Assembly (NCBI GenBank): GCA_022706085.1
Contig: JAKJDF010000001.1
Span: 232,526 to 296,525, forward strand
Length of the DNA stretch: 64,000 bases
Origin: Candidatus Latescibacterota bacterium
GTDB lineage: Bacteria > Latescibacterota > MWCZ01
Reading direction: 5' to 3'
Part shown: positions 25,765 to 34,785 of the stretch, one piece after another
Position numbering within the stretch: the stretch's first letter is position 1
How the letters are laid out: each line of letters starts with the position of its first letter
Made by a program: the position numbers and the translations under genes
The notes under the pieces: model-generated
Told to the model about the DNA's origin: nothing
What the model saw: the letters and a program-made list of their open reading frames with translations, nothing else
The model's database searches: none

Positions 25765-26493
25765 TCAACCTGTTGCCAGGGTGACAACGTCCTGATACTG
25801 CACAAAGTCCAGCACCGCCCTTCCCGATGAACCGCCCCTGGTTGTCACGTGGTATGCCGCATCCCAGCCGAATGCGGCGGCTCCTCCAATGTCCTTTTCG
25901 AGATTGTCACCGACATAAAGAACCGGGCTGTCGGAGGGCACATCCGGAAAAAGTCTGCGTGCGGCGGCGAAAATCCCCGGGGCTGGCTTGCAGACGCCTA
26001 TGTCGCATGAGCAGATAACCGGGCCGAAATACTTCCTCAATCCGACACCGGCAAGCGCGCGGGACATCATCCGGCCTGTCCAGTCCGTGTCTGCAATCAC
26101 GCCCATGCGTACTCCGGCCTCCGCAAGCGCCCTGAGTGCGTCGGCAACACCATCCCAGAGCCACGTGCGGTACCGCGGGCCACCAATCGCATCTGCCACG
26201 AGCAGAGTTTCCTCCGGGAGGACCGGCAAACCCAGGCGTTCATAAACTCCCGACGCCAACACTTCCAGGCTGTACCGCGCTCCGAACTTCTCCTGCAGTC
26301 CGGAGCTTGTATCCTGAAGTATCCGCCCCAGATCGGGCGGGACCCTGTGCCCGAACATTTCCAGTGCCAACGAGACACGATGTTCGCGGCCTTCCCGAAC
26401 CTTCGTGGAGGTGGGAGTATCTGTCAGTGCCCCCTCTCTCCCCGGCCCGAAAATAGTGCCACCGCTATCCCAGAATACGATCGGGTATCTCAT
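25765..26493 (-). CDS. HAD-superfamily hydrolase
   Basis: A 242-residue HAD phosphatase of the capped type. Motif I reads VFWDSGGTIF, where the nucleophile aspartate is present but the second aspartate of DxD is glycine, a variant seen in some HAD members. Motif II is GVIADTD, motif III is the lysine of GVCKPAPGIF, and motif IV is YVGDNLEKDIGGA. It should hydrolyse a small phosphorylated metabolite; which one is unknown. Its ATG overlaps the TGA of the EEP gene (ATGA), and the SUMF1-sialidase fusion follows, so all three are one operon. Confidence 0.85.
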   Translation of the reverse strand: MRYPIVFWDSGGTIFGPGREGALTDTPTSTKVREGREHRVSLALEMFGHRVPPDLGRILQDTSSGLQEKFGARYSLEVLASGVYERLGLPVLPEETLLVADAIGGPRYRTWLWDGVADALRALAEAGVRMGVIADTDWTGRMMSRALAGVGLRKYFGPVICSCDIGVCKPAPGIFAAARRLFPDVPSDSPVLYVGDNLEKDIGGAAAFGWDAAYHVTTRGGSSGRAVLDFVQYQDVVTLATG

Positions 26494-27227
26494 CAGCGCA
26501 GGTCCGCTACGAGAGGATGATGGTCGCTGAGCCGCCAGACAGTGCCGTCTGCATCGGTTTGTACAAACGGTTCACCAGTAACCACGAAGAACCTTTCGAG
26601 ACGGCGTACCGCCGCCGGCAGAAGCCAGATATGGTCGCCCTTTCGTTCCGGCGAGTCCTCGGCGACATCGGTTTCGCCCGCGTTCACGTAACCGGAAGAC
26701 TTCATCAGCAGGTACGGCTCACTGTCTTTGCGGAAGTTCATGTCGCCAACGACTATGTCCGGCACCGGCGAGCACCGAAGGATCCGCTCCACTTCGGCGA
26801 CTCGCGCCCTGCTCCCTACCTCGGGCGGCCCCGCAAACCTGTTGCTCGGAAGATGCACGCAGGCGATCTCGAGAATATCCTTCCCGTTTGTCACCTTTGC
26901 TCGTACATGCACCCGTTCATGAGGCGGTTCGCTGCCATTTGACGTCAAGTCGCGCATCTCCGAAGGATTCCGCGTGAGTATTGCTCCTCCGTAATCGGTT
27001 TTGACTCCGCCCCGGGCGTGGATCCAGGAGGCCATCCCGAGCTTCTTGGCGGCTGTGGCGACCAGGTCCGGATTCTGTACTTCCTGCAGGCAGATGACGT
27101 CTGGCGACAGAGACGCGTAAAGCTCGACAAGCCCATCGAACACGACCGGCACCGCCGCGACGCGCTCCGCGCCCCAGCGGGACGGACATCCCTGAAACCA
27201 GTAGACGTTGTGCACCACAATGCGCAT
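26493..27227 (-). CDS. Endonuclease/exonuclease/phosphatase (EEP) family protein
   Basis: A 244-residue enzyme with the EEP motif set in order: N in VVHNVYWFQG, E in ICLQEVQN, the central aromatic and basic residues in SWIHARGG, DMN in VVGDMNFRKDS, and the terminal DHHPLVADLR. The fold covers Mg-dependent DNA repair nucleases, sphingomyelinases and inositol phosphatases; the small size and context do not decide among them. Homology begins at MRIVVHN, so the start is put at 27227 although the frame is open 56 codons further. It is the first gene of the EEP-HAD-SUMF1 operon. Confidence 0.82.
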   Translation of the reverse strand: MRIVVHNVYWFQGCPSRWGAERVAAVPVVFDGLVELYASLSPDVICLQEVQNPDLVATAAKKLGMASWIHARGGVKTDYGGAILTRNPSEMRDLTSNGSEPPHERVHVRAKVTNGKDILEIACVHLPSNRFAGPPEVGSRARVAEVERILRCSPVPDIVVGDMNFRKDSEPYLLMKSSGYVNAGETDVAEDSPERKGDHIWLLPAAVRRLERFFVVTGEPFVQTDADGTVWRLSDHHPLVADLR

Positions 27228-27309
27228 ATACCCATGCCTTCCCGGCAGTGAGGCCGTTACGCGCGACCCCAAAGTTGAAATCAGAAGTCGAGCCCGGGCG
27301 TGAAGACGT

Positions 27310-28098
27310 TCACAAAACGGCGTCTCCGTGATCCGATATCCACCGGCGTGTCCATTCCACTGCGGGCAGTTCGATGTCACACACGCAGCTCGCAAGGAAA
27401 ATCATCCCGTCAATGCGACCGGATGTCAACCAACGTAACCCGGCGGAGCATTGGAGCTTCATGTTCTCCACAGACATTTCGCATTTGTTGCCGTAGTCCC
27501 ACATGTAGCATCCAAGCACTACGCGTTTGCGGGGGGCCAGCGCTTCAATCCTTTCCAGATTGCGCTCCACGTTCACAAGGTCTTCCTGCCGCCACGTCCA
27601 CAGCGTCACAACGTCGCATTTATCCAAGAACGGCGCGATGGGCAGATCGAGCTGGTGCGTGTACACCACAACCCACATATCCAGCCTGCGACCGCACTCC
27701 TCCAGTGTTGCACGAACATTCTGCAGCCTGTCGTGGGAAATCGGCGCGAGGCTGCCGTCTGGTTTGGGGTCGTGGAAAAAGTCATCCATCATCACGCCGG
27801 TGATGTTTGGGAACTTCGCCGCCACGTCACGCACTCCGGTGATCGCCGAGTCAGAGGTGCGCCCGGCCTCGCCGACTATTGACCAGACAACCTGTTTGAG
27901 CGGGACGAACGCCCGTGCGTAAATGTCATAGGGCGGTTCGGGCTTTCCCTGATATGTCACGAAAATCACGTTCGGGATACCCATGTACCACGCTGCTTCT
28001 GCCGGCGTCATACGGGACGCAGCGGGCAACCCCCACTCCTCGTTGTGGCTCCCCGCTTCGTGGCCCCATATCCAGATCCTGTCACGAACTTGTGCCAT
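27310..28098 (-). CDS. Unknown protein, probable TIM-barrel enzyme
   Basis: The family is not recognised. The 262-residue protein starts at an ATG with GGGAGG 8 bases upstream. Its alternating strands and helices look like a small barrel: RIWIWGHEAG, NVIFVTYQGKP, VVWSIVGEAG, NITGVMMDDFF, DMWVVVYTHQLD, DVVTLWTWRQED, RVVLGCYMWDYGN and IDGMIFLASC. Paired acidic residues in MMDDFF after strand 4 resemble a glycosidase active site, but this is a guess. It has no signal peptide. It is divergent from the URO-D gene across about 206 bases. Confidence 0.6.
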   Translation of the reverse strand: MAQVRDRIWIWGHEAGSHNEEWGLPAASRMTPAEAAWYMGIPNVIFVTYQGKPEPPYDIYARAFVPLKQVVWSIVGEAGRTSDSAITGVRDVAAKFPNITGVMMDDFFHDPKPDGSLAPISHDRLQNVRATLEECGRRLDMWVVVYTHQLDLPIAPFLDKCDVVTLWTWRQEDLVNVERNLERIEALAPRKRVVLGCYMWDYGNKCEMSVENMKLQCSAGLRWLTSGRIDGMIFLASCVCDIELPAVEWTRRWISDHGDAVL

Positions 28099-28304
28099 GT
28101 AATACGCCTCCCAGCAAGTCGAATCGGTAGAAGATGCCAGACCCTGGCCCTCCAGAATGTATTCCCCCGGGAGGACGCCACCAACTGCGCAGGGAAAGCA
28201 ATCGCGGGAGCCAATTGAGTGTTGCGCTGCGTTCGGAACCGTCTGTATCATCGTGGGCAGCCGCAACACAGGCTTATCGGTTTTCGTTACCGGGAAGTGC
28301 GGAT

Positions 28305-29360
28305 ATGGCCCTTCTGACATCCAGACAACGAGTTCTCCGAACCCTCGTGAGAGAAGAGGTGGACCGTGTTCCCGTTGACGTGGAACTCACCGGCGAAATG
28401 CGGGACAAGCTCCTCTTTCATTTCGGTTTTCGCGACGAAGAGGAGATCTTCCGGCTCTTTGGCCGCGATTTCCGTCGGGTAACCGCCCGGTATACGGGGC
28501 CTGAATGTTATGCGAAAAACGGGCAACCTTCGGACGTCTTCGGAGTTGCAAGCGGCGGCCCGACGTACGCCGACACGATCGGCTTCCGTCCGTTCGCAAG
28601 GGCGGAATCTGTCACGGAAATCGAGAGCTACTCATGGCCAAACCCCGATTGGTGGGATTATTCTGACATTCCCGCACAGTGTGAGCGGTTTCGTGAGTAC
28701 GCGGTAACTGGTGGCGAGTGGTCGCCGTTTTTCTGTCAGGCGTGCAACATGACCGGCATCGGACGTTTCCTTGAGTTGATGCTGGAAGCACCAGAAATCG
28801 CTGAAGCGATTCTCTCCCACATCGTGGATTTCTACGTCGCCGCCTCAAGGAGGTATTTCGAGGCAGCCCGCGGGGGAATTGACATCTTTTTCGTCGGAGA
28901 CGACTACGGCGGCAAGAATGGCATGTTGATGAGCCCCGCTCTCTGGCGCGCACTCATCAAACCTCAAGTGGCTCGACTTTATGCGCTCGCCGGCGAATAT
29001 GGTGTCCACATGATGCAACATTCCTGCGGCAGTATTCGGCCCGTAATCGGCGATCTGATTGAACTCGGACTGGAAGTGCTGGATCCGGTGCAAATCGCTG
29101 CGGCGGACATGAATCCGGAAGGGCTCAAAGCGGAGTTCGGAGATCGCTTGACCTTTCACGGAGGTGTCAATACTGAAGACACATTGCCGTTTGGAACTCC
29201 TGCGGACGTGTTCCGGGAAACGCGTTATCTTATGGATACACTGGGCGACGGTGGCGGTTATGTGGTCTGCGGATCACAGTACCTTCAGGCAGACATTCCC
29301 ATCGCTAACGTCATCGCGATGTACAAGGCGGCGGGAAGTATCTCCCCGGAAATCAGTTGA
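28305..29360 (+). CDS. URO-D superfamily protein, probable corrinoid/cobalamin methyltransferase type
   Basis: A 351-residue barrel of the uroporphyrinogen decarboxylase superfamily. It resembles the MtaA/CmuA/MT2 branch more than HemE: the segment MMQHSCGSIRPVIGDLIELGLEVLDPVQ carries an H-x-x-C that could ligate zinc for thiol activation, and FHGGVNTEDTLPFGTPADV is typical of the branch. In known members the protein moves a methyl group between a corrinoid and a thiol such as coenzyme M. HemE function is unlikely because genome context and substrate arginines do not fit. The start at 28305 has GGGAAG upstream; the frame is open before it. RNase P RNA follows within 5 bases of the stop. Confidence 0.8.
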   Translation: MALLTSRQRVLRTLVREEVDRVPVDVELTGEMRDKLLFHFGFRDEEEIFRLFGRDFRRVTARYTGPECYAKNGQPSDVFGVASGGPTYADTIGFRPFARAESVTEIESYSWPNPDWWDYSDIPAQCERFREYAVTGGEWSPFFCQACNMTGIGRFLELMLEAPEIAEAILSHIVDFYVAASRRYFEAARGGIDIFFVGDDYGGKNGMLMSPALWRALIKPQVARLYALAGEYGVHMMQHSCGSIRPVIGDLIELGLEVLDPVQIAAADMNPEGLKAEFGDRLTFHGGVNTEDTLPFGTPADVFRETRYLMDTLGDGGGYVVCGSQYLQADIPIANVIAMYKAAGSISPEIS

Positions 29361-29364
29361 CATC

Positions 29365-29749
29365 GGTGAAGAGAGCCGGACAGCTGCCGTGAATGCGGAG
29401 GAAAGTCCGAACACCAAAGGGCAGGATGCCGGGTAACACCCGGGCGGCGTGAGCCGACGGAAAGTGCCACAGAAAACATACCGCCGGGCGCGTCCTGTAC
29501 GCGTCCGGTAAGGGTGAAAAGGCAGGGTAAGAGCCTACCGCGCCTTCGGCAACGAAGGTGGCACGGAAAACCCCATCCGGTGCAAGGCCAAATAGGAGCG
29601 GACTCGAGGCTGCCCGTCTCGTCAACACGCTCGGGTAGGCCGCTTGAGGGGTGCGGCAACGCACGTCCCAGAGAGATGGCTGTCCGGGGAGCCATCGTCC
29701 GCAGGACGTCGGCTCCTTGACAGAATTCGGCTTACAGGCTCTCTTCACC
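29365..29749 (+). ncRNA. rnpB: RNase P RNA, bacterial type A
   Basis: The 5' end GGTGAAGAGAGCC pairs with GGCTCTCTTCACC at the 3' end (helix P1). The conserved cores are visible: GAGGAAAGTCCGAACACC early, GGTAAGGGTGAAAAGG, then AAATAGGAGCGGACTCGAGGC, and ACAGAATTCGGCTTAC near the end. It cleaves 5' leaders from precursor tRNAs. It starts just after the URO-D gene, so a separate promoter would have to lie within that gene's end. Open frames on the complementary strand here are artefacts. Confidence 0.97.
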
Positions 29750-29774
29750 ACCTCTTCTTCAACCCGGTGCGCAA

Positions 29775-31121
29775 ATGCTTCCAGCGCGCTCGTTGCCGTT
29801 TCTCCCGGAAAGTAGATCGTTCCGCATCGCTGCGTGCGCGGCGGTTGCGCTTGCCGCCGCGGCCCGCATAGGGCTGCGAATACATTTCACTGATTTCCGC
29901 GCGCCTGAGCTCTGGGAATTCGGGGAAATTGCGCGGAATCTCGTGCAGACGGGGACCTTCACGTATCGATCCAACGGCGTCCCATCCGCGTTCATGCCGC
30001 CGGCTTACCCGCTCTATATCGCGTTCCTGTATCAGATCTTCGGGGTCGGCCAGGTCGCACACATGGTCCTCGCCGGCGCCCTTCTTTTCTTCGAATTGGC
30101 TGTGCCGTTCCTCGTGGGATATCTTGCCGCCGGTATCTGGGACAGGACTACGGGTTTTGTTGCGTTTCTGCTTGCTCTTTTCTGGCCCCAGTTCCTCGTC
30201 ATGAGCGGGCGGCTGACGAATGTCCCGATCTACACGTCATTATTGCTTCTCGCATGCGTCCTCGTCCTTTCCAATTCGATCCCGTTGCGCAGAAGGGCAC
30301 TCTTTGGCGGTTTTTTGCTCGGGGCTTTCGGGCTTTTCCGCTTCGAAGCGTGTGCGTTTCTCGTTCCGTTCGGTTTTGTTCTGCTTCGCCACAACGGTGC
30401 GGCCAGCTCTCAGCGCCGAGGCGCTGGCTGGCGGCACCGGCTGGGAATCCTTTCCGTGTTCCTGGGAGCCTTCATCACCCCGCTCCTCCCTTGGATCGCG
30501 CGCAACTACGCGGTTTTTGGGCAAGTAGTGCTGAGCACGTCCGGCGGATACAACCTTCGGCGAGGCCACCACGCACGCGCCACTGGAACCGCGCGGGAGT
30601 ATTATGCCGCCGAAAACACACTGACCGAAAGTACCGTTGGGGGTACGCCGGTTCCAGGCGCCGAGGCGATGGCTCGCGTGGTGGAACGCACTCCGGGAGA
30701 TGTTCTCAGAGTTGATCGCTTCTTTCGCGACGAAGCACTGCGGTTCATCGCTGCAAATCCCGCGAAGGAGGCGAGTCTGGTGGTGAGGAAGCTGTTCTTC
30801 TTCCTGGTGGCGGATTTCACCCACCCGATGTCCCGGGTGTTCCCGATATGGGGTGCATCGCTTGCGGCTCTTGTAGTCGGGCTGGTTTGCTGGCTCAGGA
30901 ACGGAATTCGCGATCCCCGGCAGCAGTTTCTCTGGCTCGTGTTCACTACACAGGCCTGCCTTGCAGTGGTGTTCTTCGTCGTGCCGCGGTACCGCATGGG
31001 CGTGGAATTCGTGCCTCTCGTGTTCTTTGCCGCTGCCCTTGCTCCTCTCGTACGGCACTGGTCGGCCGATTCCACCAGCCAACAGAAAGAGGCGCGGGTA
31101 CGCCCGCGCCTCTCCCACTGA
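29775..31121 (+). CDS. GT39/ArnT-like membrane glycosyltransferase
   Basis: A 448-residue polytopic protein with about ten or more membrane segments. After the first helix there is an acidic periplasmic loop (IHFTDFRAPELWEFGEIARNLVQTGTFTY), the place of the catalytic aspartate/glutamate in GT-C enzymes of the dolichyl-phosphate-mannose transferase (PMT/ArnT) family. The enzyme would move a sugar from a polyprenyl phosphate carrier to a protein or lipid outside the membrane. It lies 25 bases after rnpB without a clear ribosome binding site, so the start is uncertain. A hairpin sits in its last codons (31089-31112). Confidence 0.75.
   Translation: MLPARSLPFLPESRSFRIAACAAVALAAAARIGLRIHFTDFRAPELWEFGEIARNLVQTGTFTYRSNGVPSAFMPPAYPLYIAFLYQIFGVGQVAHMVLAGALLFFELAVPFLVGYLAAGIWDRTTGFVAFLLALFWPQFLVMSGRLTNVPIYTSLLLLACVLVLSNSIPLRRRALFGGFLLGAFGLFRFEACAFLVPFGFVLLRHNGAASSQRRGAGWRHRLGILSVFLGAFITPLLPWIARNYAVFGQVVLSTSGGYNLRRGHHARATGTAREYYAAENTLTESTVGGTPVPGAEAMARVVERTPGDVLRVDRFFRDEALRFIAANPAKEASLVVRKLFFFLVADFTHPMSRVFPIWGASLAALVVGLVCWLRNGIRDPRQQFLWLVFTTQACLAVVFFVVPRYRMGVEFVPLVFFAAALAPLVRHWSADSTSQQKEARVRPRLSH
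31089..31112. terminator. GC-rich hairpin at the end of the glycosyltransferase gene
   Basis: GAGGCGCGGG and CCCGCGCCTC form a perfect 10-bp stem with loop TACG. It lies inside the last codons of the plus-strand gene and 30 bases beyond the end of the convergent dehydrogenase gene, so it could serve both. The minus strand continues with TTTCTGTT, the better T run. Confidence 0.6.
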
Positions 31122-31141
31122 ACATCTGTAACAAGTGACGC

Positions 31142-32140
31142 CTAGATTCGCACGGTTTCCCCTGTTTTACCTGCAAGCAAAATCGCCGCTGCCACGGCAA
31201 CATCGGCCCGGCCTTCTTCTCCAGGGATGGGAACGGGTTTGTCAGCCTGAATCGCTTCGAGGAACGCATCATCCTGCTGGAACATGCCGACGTTGACGTC
31301 ACCCGGGACTTCTGGAAGCACCGGCTTCACAATCTGCACGTCATTGGTTCCCGCCGTACGCAGCGAAACATCTCCCCACGCGCACCACGCCGCGCCCGTC
31401 GTTCCTACAACACCGCGTGTGCATTCGGAATAGTACGACGAGTTACTTGCGTCTATACGGCCGATAGCCCCTTCCCCCATCGTCATAACGGCGTGCACGT
31501 GGTCGTCGAACTCAGGAGAATCCGCCCGTGTGTACAGAACCCGCGCCGAAACCGTTTTCGCCTCACCGGCCAACATGCGCAGAAGATCAATCTCATGGAC
31601 TTCCCATTCGATCGCCGTTCCGCCGCCGATTTTGGGGTCATATCTCCAGGAGGGGCCGTGAGCCGGGTCATAATAGCCCACGCGCGTGCTCCAGCAGGTA
31701 ACAACCGTTCCGATTCTCCCCGAGCGCGCGATTTCTATCAGCGTCTTCGGGCCGGCGTAGTACCGAAGGACCTGTCCCGCCATCAACTGGCGGCCTGCTT
31801 TTTTCACCGCCGAGATCATGAAATCGCATTCCGGAACGGTAAGCGCGAGGGGTTTCTCGCAAAGAACGTCCGAGCCGGCCCGTGCACAATCCTCCACGTG
31901 TTGCCGGTGGAACTTCGGTGGCGTACACACTACCACTGCAGAAGGCTTGAGGCGGTCCAGCATGTCGTGGTAGTCGGCAAACGCCGTGCCTCCGAACTCC
32001 GCCGCCGCCTTCTGCGCCAGACTGAAATTCACGTCTGCAATTCCCACAATTTCAGCACGTGATGAAAACCGCAACGCCCGCAGATGGTCCTGCGCGATGG
32101 CACCTGCACCCAACACAGCAACACGAACCCTTGACGCCAT
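31142..32140 (-). CDS. Gfo/Idh/MocA family oxidoreductase
   Basis: A 332-residue NAD(P)-dependent sugar or cyclitol dehydrogenase. The Rossmann motif is VAVLGAGAIAQDHL, the catalytic-lysine motif is CEKPLAL (about residue 95), and the C-terminal alpha/beta domain has GGTAIEWEVHEIDLLRMLAG. No signal peptide is visible. AAGGGGA precedes the ATG. It lies 34 bases after another gene of the same family; the two are only distantly alike, so a stepwise oxidation or an epimerisation pair is plausible. The substrate is unknown. Confidence 0.9.
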   Translation of the reverse strand: MASRVRVAVLGAGAIAQDHLRALRFSSRAEIVGIADVNFSLAQKAAAEFGGTAFADYHDMLDRLKPSAVVVCTPPKFHRQHVEDCARAGSDVLCEKPLALTVPECDFMISAVKKAGRQLMAGQVLRYYAGPKTLIEIARSGRIGTVVTCWSTRVGYYDPAHGPSWRYDPKIGGGTAIEWEVHEIDLLRMLAGEAKTVSARVLYTRADSPEFDDHVHAVMTMGEGAIGRIDASNSSYYSECTRGVVGTTGAAWCAWGDVSLRTAGTNDVQIVKPVLPEVPGDVNVGMFQQDDAFLEAIQADKPVPIPGEEGRADVAVAAAILLAGKTGETVRI

Positions 32141-32174
32141 AAAGATCCCCTTTCCGTTTCAGGCCCTGTATGCG

Positions 32175-33203
32175 TTACAAAATCGGCAACTGAACCGGGC
32201 GGCCTTCTGCAGCTGAAAGTTCCGCCGCGTAACATATCTCGTGCGTTTTTGCGGCGTCTGCCAGGTTCGCGTGGGATTCCACGTTGAGTTGGATACACCG
32301 CACGAAATGATCGATTTCGTGCTGGAACGGGTGGTGTGTTACGTCGCCTGAGTCCGGCAGTATGGTGGGAATCGTGGCAAAACCCGTCTGGCCCGGCATG
32401 AGCTTCTTCGAGTAGAGCTGGTTGTTCCGAATGGTTCCCGATGTGCCCTGAAGCGTGATGGGGAACGTGTACGGCTGTACGCATTCAATGTTCGACGCAA
32501 CTTTCCCGATCACACCGTCCTTGAACTTGAGTACCATCACCATGGTCGGATCATACTCGTAGCCACCGGGGTACAGCTCAAGATTCCTGCTGTTCGTCGA
32601 ATAAGCAAACACCTCCACTGCCTCTTTCTGGACAAACCACCGCAGTGCATCCAGCGCGTGGAGTCCTGCAGAGAGCAACGAGCTGCCGCCTTCCGCTTTG
32701 AGTCGGTTCCACCTGTACTGGCCATACCACGGCCCGATGCCGTGATTGTAATCCACCTCACCGTAAAACAATCGCCCTATCGCTTCGGCGCCGAGGAGCG
32801 CCTTGATCGTTTCAAAAAGAGGGTTCCATCTGAGGACGAAACTGATAACGGTCTTCACCTTTGCTGTCTCGACCGCGGCCCGAATTTGTCTGAATCCCTC
32901 AACATTCAGTGCGACAGGTTTCTCAAGGACGAGATGGCAGCCCGCCTGTGCCGCCGCCACCGCATGCTCCGGGTGCATTGACGGAGGTGTGCAGATGGAG
33001 ACGATGTCCAGATCTGTCTCGTGAAGCATTTTCGCAACGTCCGTGTAGATCGCACAGGAGAAGCCAAGGCTTTTCTGATATGCCTGCGCTGTCTCCGGCC
33101 GCCGGACGGCGATCGCGGCAATTTCCGTTTCAGGGTTGTTCAGGTACGCCCGCATGTGTTCTCCGGCGACCCACCCGGCACCGATGATTCCGACGCGATA
33201 CAT
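32175..33203 (-). CDS. Gfo/Idh/MocA family oxidoreductase
   Basis: A 342-residue enzyme with the nucleotide-binding motif VGIIGAGWVAGEHM and catalytic motif LEKPVALN. The C-terminal domain includes YGEVDYNHGIGPWYGQYRWNRLKAEGGSSLLSAGLHALD, the typical substrate-side sheet entry, kept here in two parts across residues 162-200. It should oxidise or reduce a sugar with NAD(H). GGGGAG 4 bases before 33203 fixes the start even though 43 further codons are open. It is first of the two-gene operon, and a promoter candidate lies at 33338-33367. Confidence 0.9.
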   Translation of the reverse strand: MYRVGIIGAGWVAGEHMRAYLNNPETEIAAIAVRRPETAQAYQKSLGFSCAIYTDVAKMLHETDLDIVSICTPPSMHPEHAVAAAQAGCHLVLEKPVALNVEGFRQIRAAVETAKVKTVISFVLRWNPLFETIKALLGAEAIGRLFYGEVDYNHGIGPWYGQYRWNRLKAEGGSSLLSAGLHALDALRWFVQKEAVEVFAYSTNSRNLELYPGGYEYDPTMVMVLKFKDGVIGKVASNIECVQPYTFPITLQGTSGTIRNNQLYSKKLMPGQTGFATIPTILPDSGDVTHHPFQHEIDHFVRCIQLNVESHANLADAAKTHEICYAAELSAAEGRPVQLPIL

Positions 33204-33337
33204 GGCTCTCCCCTTTCCACAGAACAACCGGTTGGCCAAAATCCCATTCGGTGCGTCGTTCCGCAATCCGGTGAGAAGCGACGCAACACGGTGAGAGACC
33301 GAAAGCCCGCGCATAAGCGCGTGTTCGTTCACGAAAA

Positions 33338-33367
33338 AGTATACTCAGCGTGCGTGAGATGTTCCAA
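33338..33367 (-). promoter_or_regulatory. Candidate sigma70-type promoter of the dehydrogenase pair
   Basis: On the minus strand TTGGAA (33362-33367) and TATACT (33338-33343) stand 18 bases apart. A transcript would have a leader of about 128 bases before the ATG at 33203. Confidence 0.45.
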
Positions 33368-33408
33368 TGGAACCGGGGAAGGGTTGCCGTGCACCTGGAA
33401 TCCGGCAA

Positions 33409-33708
33409 TCAGCTTTGAGACGGTTCTGCGGTTCCAAAGCCTACGGAGAAGGTGCTCTGAAGCAGAGACTGCGCATGGCACCGAATCGCCAGCAGGGTGC
33501 TGGTGCGGACTATCCCCGGAACGTTCGCGATCCGCTCGGTGACTGCCTCGGCCAGGGCCTCTGAGTCTTTCACAACAAGGACGGCAACCACATCGAACTG
33601 GCCGGTGGTAGTGAACAATTGCCGCACCTCAGGAATCTCGGCAAGCGAGCGGGTAACCGCTGCCACGCTTTTGAGTTCCGCGTTGATCAACATTATCGCT
33701 GTGAGCAT
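33409..33708 (-). CDS. Stand-alone Lrp/AsnC effector-binding (RAM) domain protein
   Basis: A 99-residue protein that matches only the C-terminal RAM domain of Lrp/AsnC regulators: MLTAIMLINAELKSVAAVTRSLAEIPEV, then FDVVAVLVVKDSEALAEAVTERIANVPGIVRTSTLLAI. The DNA-binding helix-turn-helix is missing, as in the SraA/Lrp-like short proteins that sense amino acids or modify partner regulators. Start: ATG at 33708 with GAGGA 5 bases upstream. It follows the transketolase pair on the same strand, but a strong terminator (33768-33794) separates them. Its partner is unknown. Confidence 0.8.
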   Translation of the reverse strand: MLTAIMLINAELKSVAAVTRSLAEIPEVRQLFTTTGQFDVVAVLVVKDSEALAEAVTERIANVPGIVRTSTLLAIRCHAQSLLQSTFSVGFGTAEPSQS

Positions 33709-33767
33709 GGAGTTCCTCGAGTGCGCAGAACAGGCAGAAAGCCTGTTGAGTGGTTCGCGCAACATAG

Positions 33768-33794
33768 AAAAACGGGGGGCGGCACCGCCCCCCG
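33768..33794 (-). terminator. Rho-independent terminator of the transketolase operon
   Basis: On the minus strand a 9-bp stem CGGGGGGCG / CGCCCCCCG closes on a 4-base loop and is followed by TTTTTCTATG. It is placed 24 bases after the end of the transketolase C-terminal gene. Confidence 0.8.
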
Positions 33795-33817
33795 GGGTTA
33801 TTTCCTCTCACGTGACC

Positions 33818-34759
33818 TCAGGCGAGGATCCTGCGGACGGCAGCGATCACGTCGGGCTCGGAAAGACCGTACTTAGCCATCAATTCCTCACCCGTCGCCG
33901 ACTCCGCGTACGTATCCTGAATCGCGACGAATTCGATCCGTGCGGGATGCAGACGAGCGGTCACCTGCGCAACGGCACTTCCCAGCCCTCCATGGACCAG
34001 GTGTTCCTCAGCGACAACGATTCCTTTGGTTTCTTTCGCCGCTTTCAGCACCGCTTCCTCATCCAACGGCTTGACTGTGTGCATGTCCAGAACGCGAACG
34101 CTCACCCCCTGCTCCGCCAGGCTTTCTGCCGCATCCAGTGCCGGACCGACAAGCATGCCGTTGGCGATCACAGTCACGTCTTTGCCTTCCCGAACGGTGA
34201 TAGCCTTCCCGATGGCGAAGCCCGCAGGTGGTGCATCGTACACCAGCGGAGCCTTTGCCCTTCCTGTTCGAACGAACACGGGGCCTTTATGCTCAACTGC
34301 GGCACGTATTGCCTGATACGTGCAATGCTCATCAGACGGCACCATAACGACCATCTTCGGAAGTTCACACGCCAGCGCCACGTCTTCCACACTCATCTGG
34401 GATACGCCGTCCTCGCCGATCGAAATCCCTCCGTGGCTGACGACAATTTTCACATTGTTTTCCGCGTACGCGACGCCAAGCCGAAGCTGGTCAAAGCCCT
34501 TGCACATGAGAAAACATGCAAAGCTGGAAGCAAACGGTATTTTGCCCGTCGTCGCCAGGCCGGAGGCAACGCCAACGAGGTTTGCTTCCGCGATTCCCAC
34601 GTTAAAAAACCTGTCAGGGTATGCCTTCGCGAAGTCTTTTGTCATGGTGGATTTCGAGAGATCAGCGTCCAGCACCACAACGTTCGGATAGAGCTTACCG
34701 ACTTCAACCAGAGCTTTCCCATACGCTTGCCGCGTTGCCATTCCCAATGGGCGCGCCAT
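33818..34759 (-). CDS. Transketolase, C-terminal subunit
   Basis: A 313-residue half-transketolase with the pyrimidine-binding (TPP) domain and the C-terminal domain. Visible landmarks are VVVLDADLSKSTMT, RFFNVGIAEANLVGVASGLA (with the glutamate that activates the TPP aminopyrimidine), then HGGISIGEDGVSQMSVEDVAL. It works with the N-terminal subunit encoded 26 bases upstream to move two-carbon units between sugar phosphates in the pentose phosphate pathway. GAGGAG sits 7 bases before the ATG at 34759. Split transketolases are common in archaea and many anaerobic bacteria. Confidence 0.93.
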   Translation of the reverse strand: MARPLGMATRQAYGKALVEVGKLYPNVVVLDADLSKSTMTKDFAKAYPDRFFNVGIAEANLVGVASGLATTGKIPFASSFACFLMCKGFDQLRLGVAYAENNVKIVVSHGGISIGEDGVSQMSVEDVALACELPKMVVMVPSDEHCTYQAIRAAVEHKGPVFVRTGRAKAPLVYDAPPAGFAIGKAITVREGKDVTVIANGMLVGPALDAAESLAEQGVSVRVLDMHTVKPLDEEAVLKAAKETKGIVVAEEHLVHGGLGSAVAQVTARLHPARIEFVAIQDTYAESATGEELMAKYGLSEPDVIAAVRRILA

Positions 34760-34785
34760 GTTGTATCTCCTCTTTCCGGATTAAT

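Noticed and set aside
28305-29360. Calling the URO-D protein HemE
   Set aside because: The H-x-x-C segment and other motifs match the MtaA/CmuA branch; there are no haem synthesis genes nearby.
29353-29751. Open frame on the minus strand over the RNase P RNA
   Set aside because: It is the complement of a structured RNA with all conserved cores; such frames are common false proteins.
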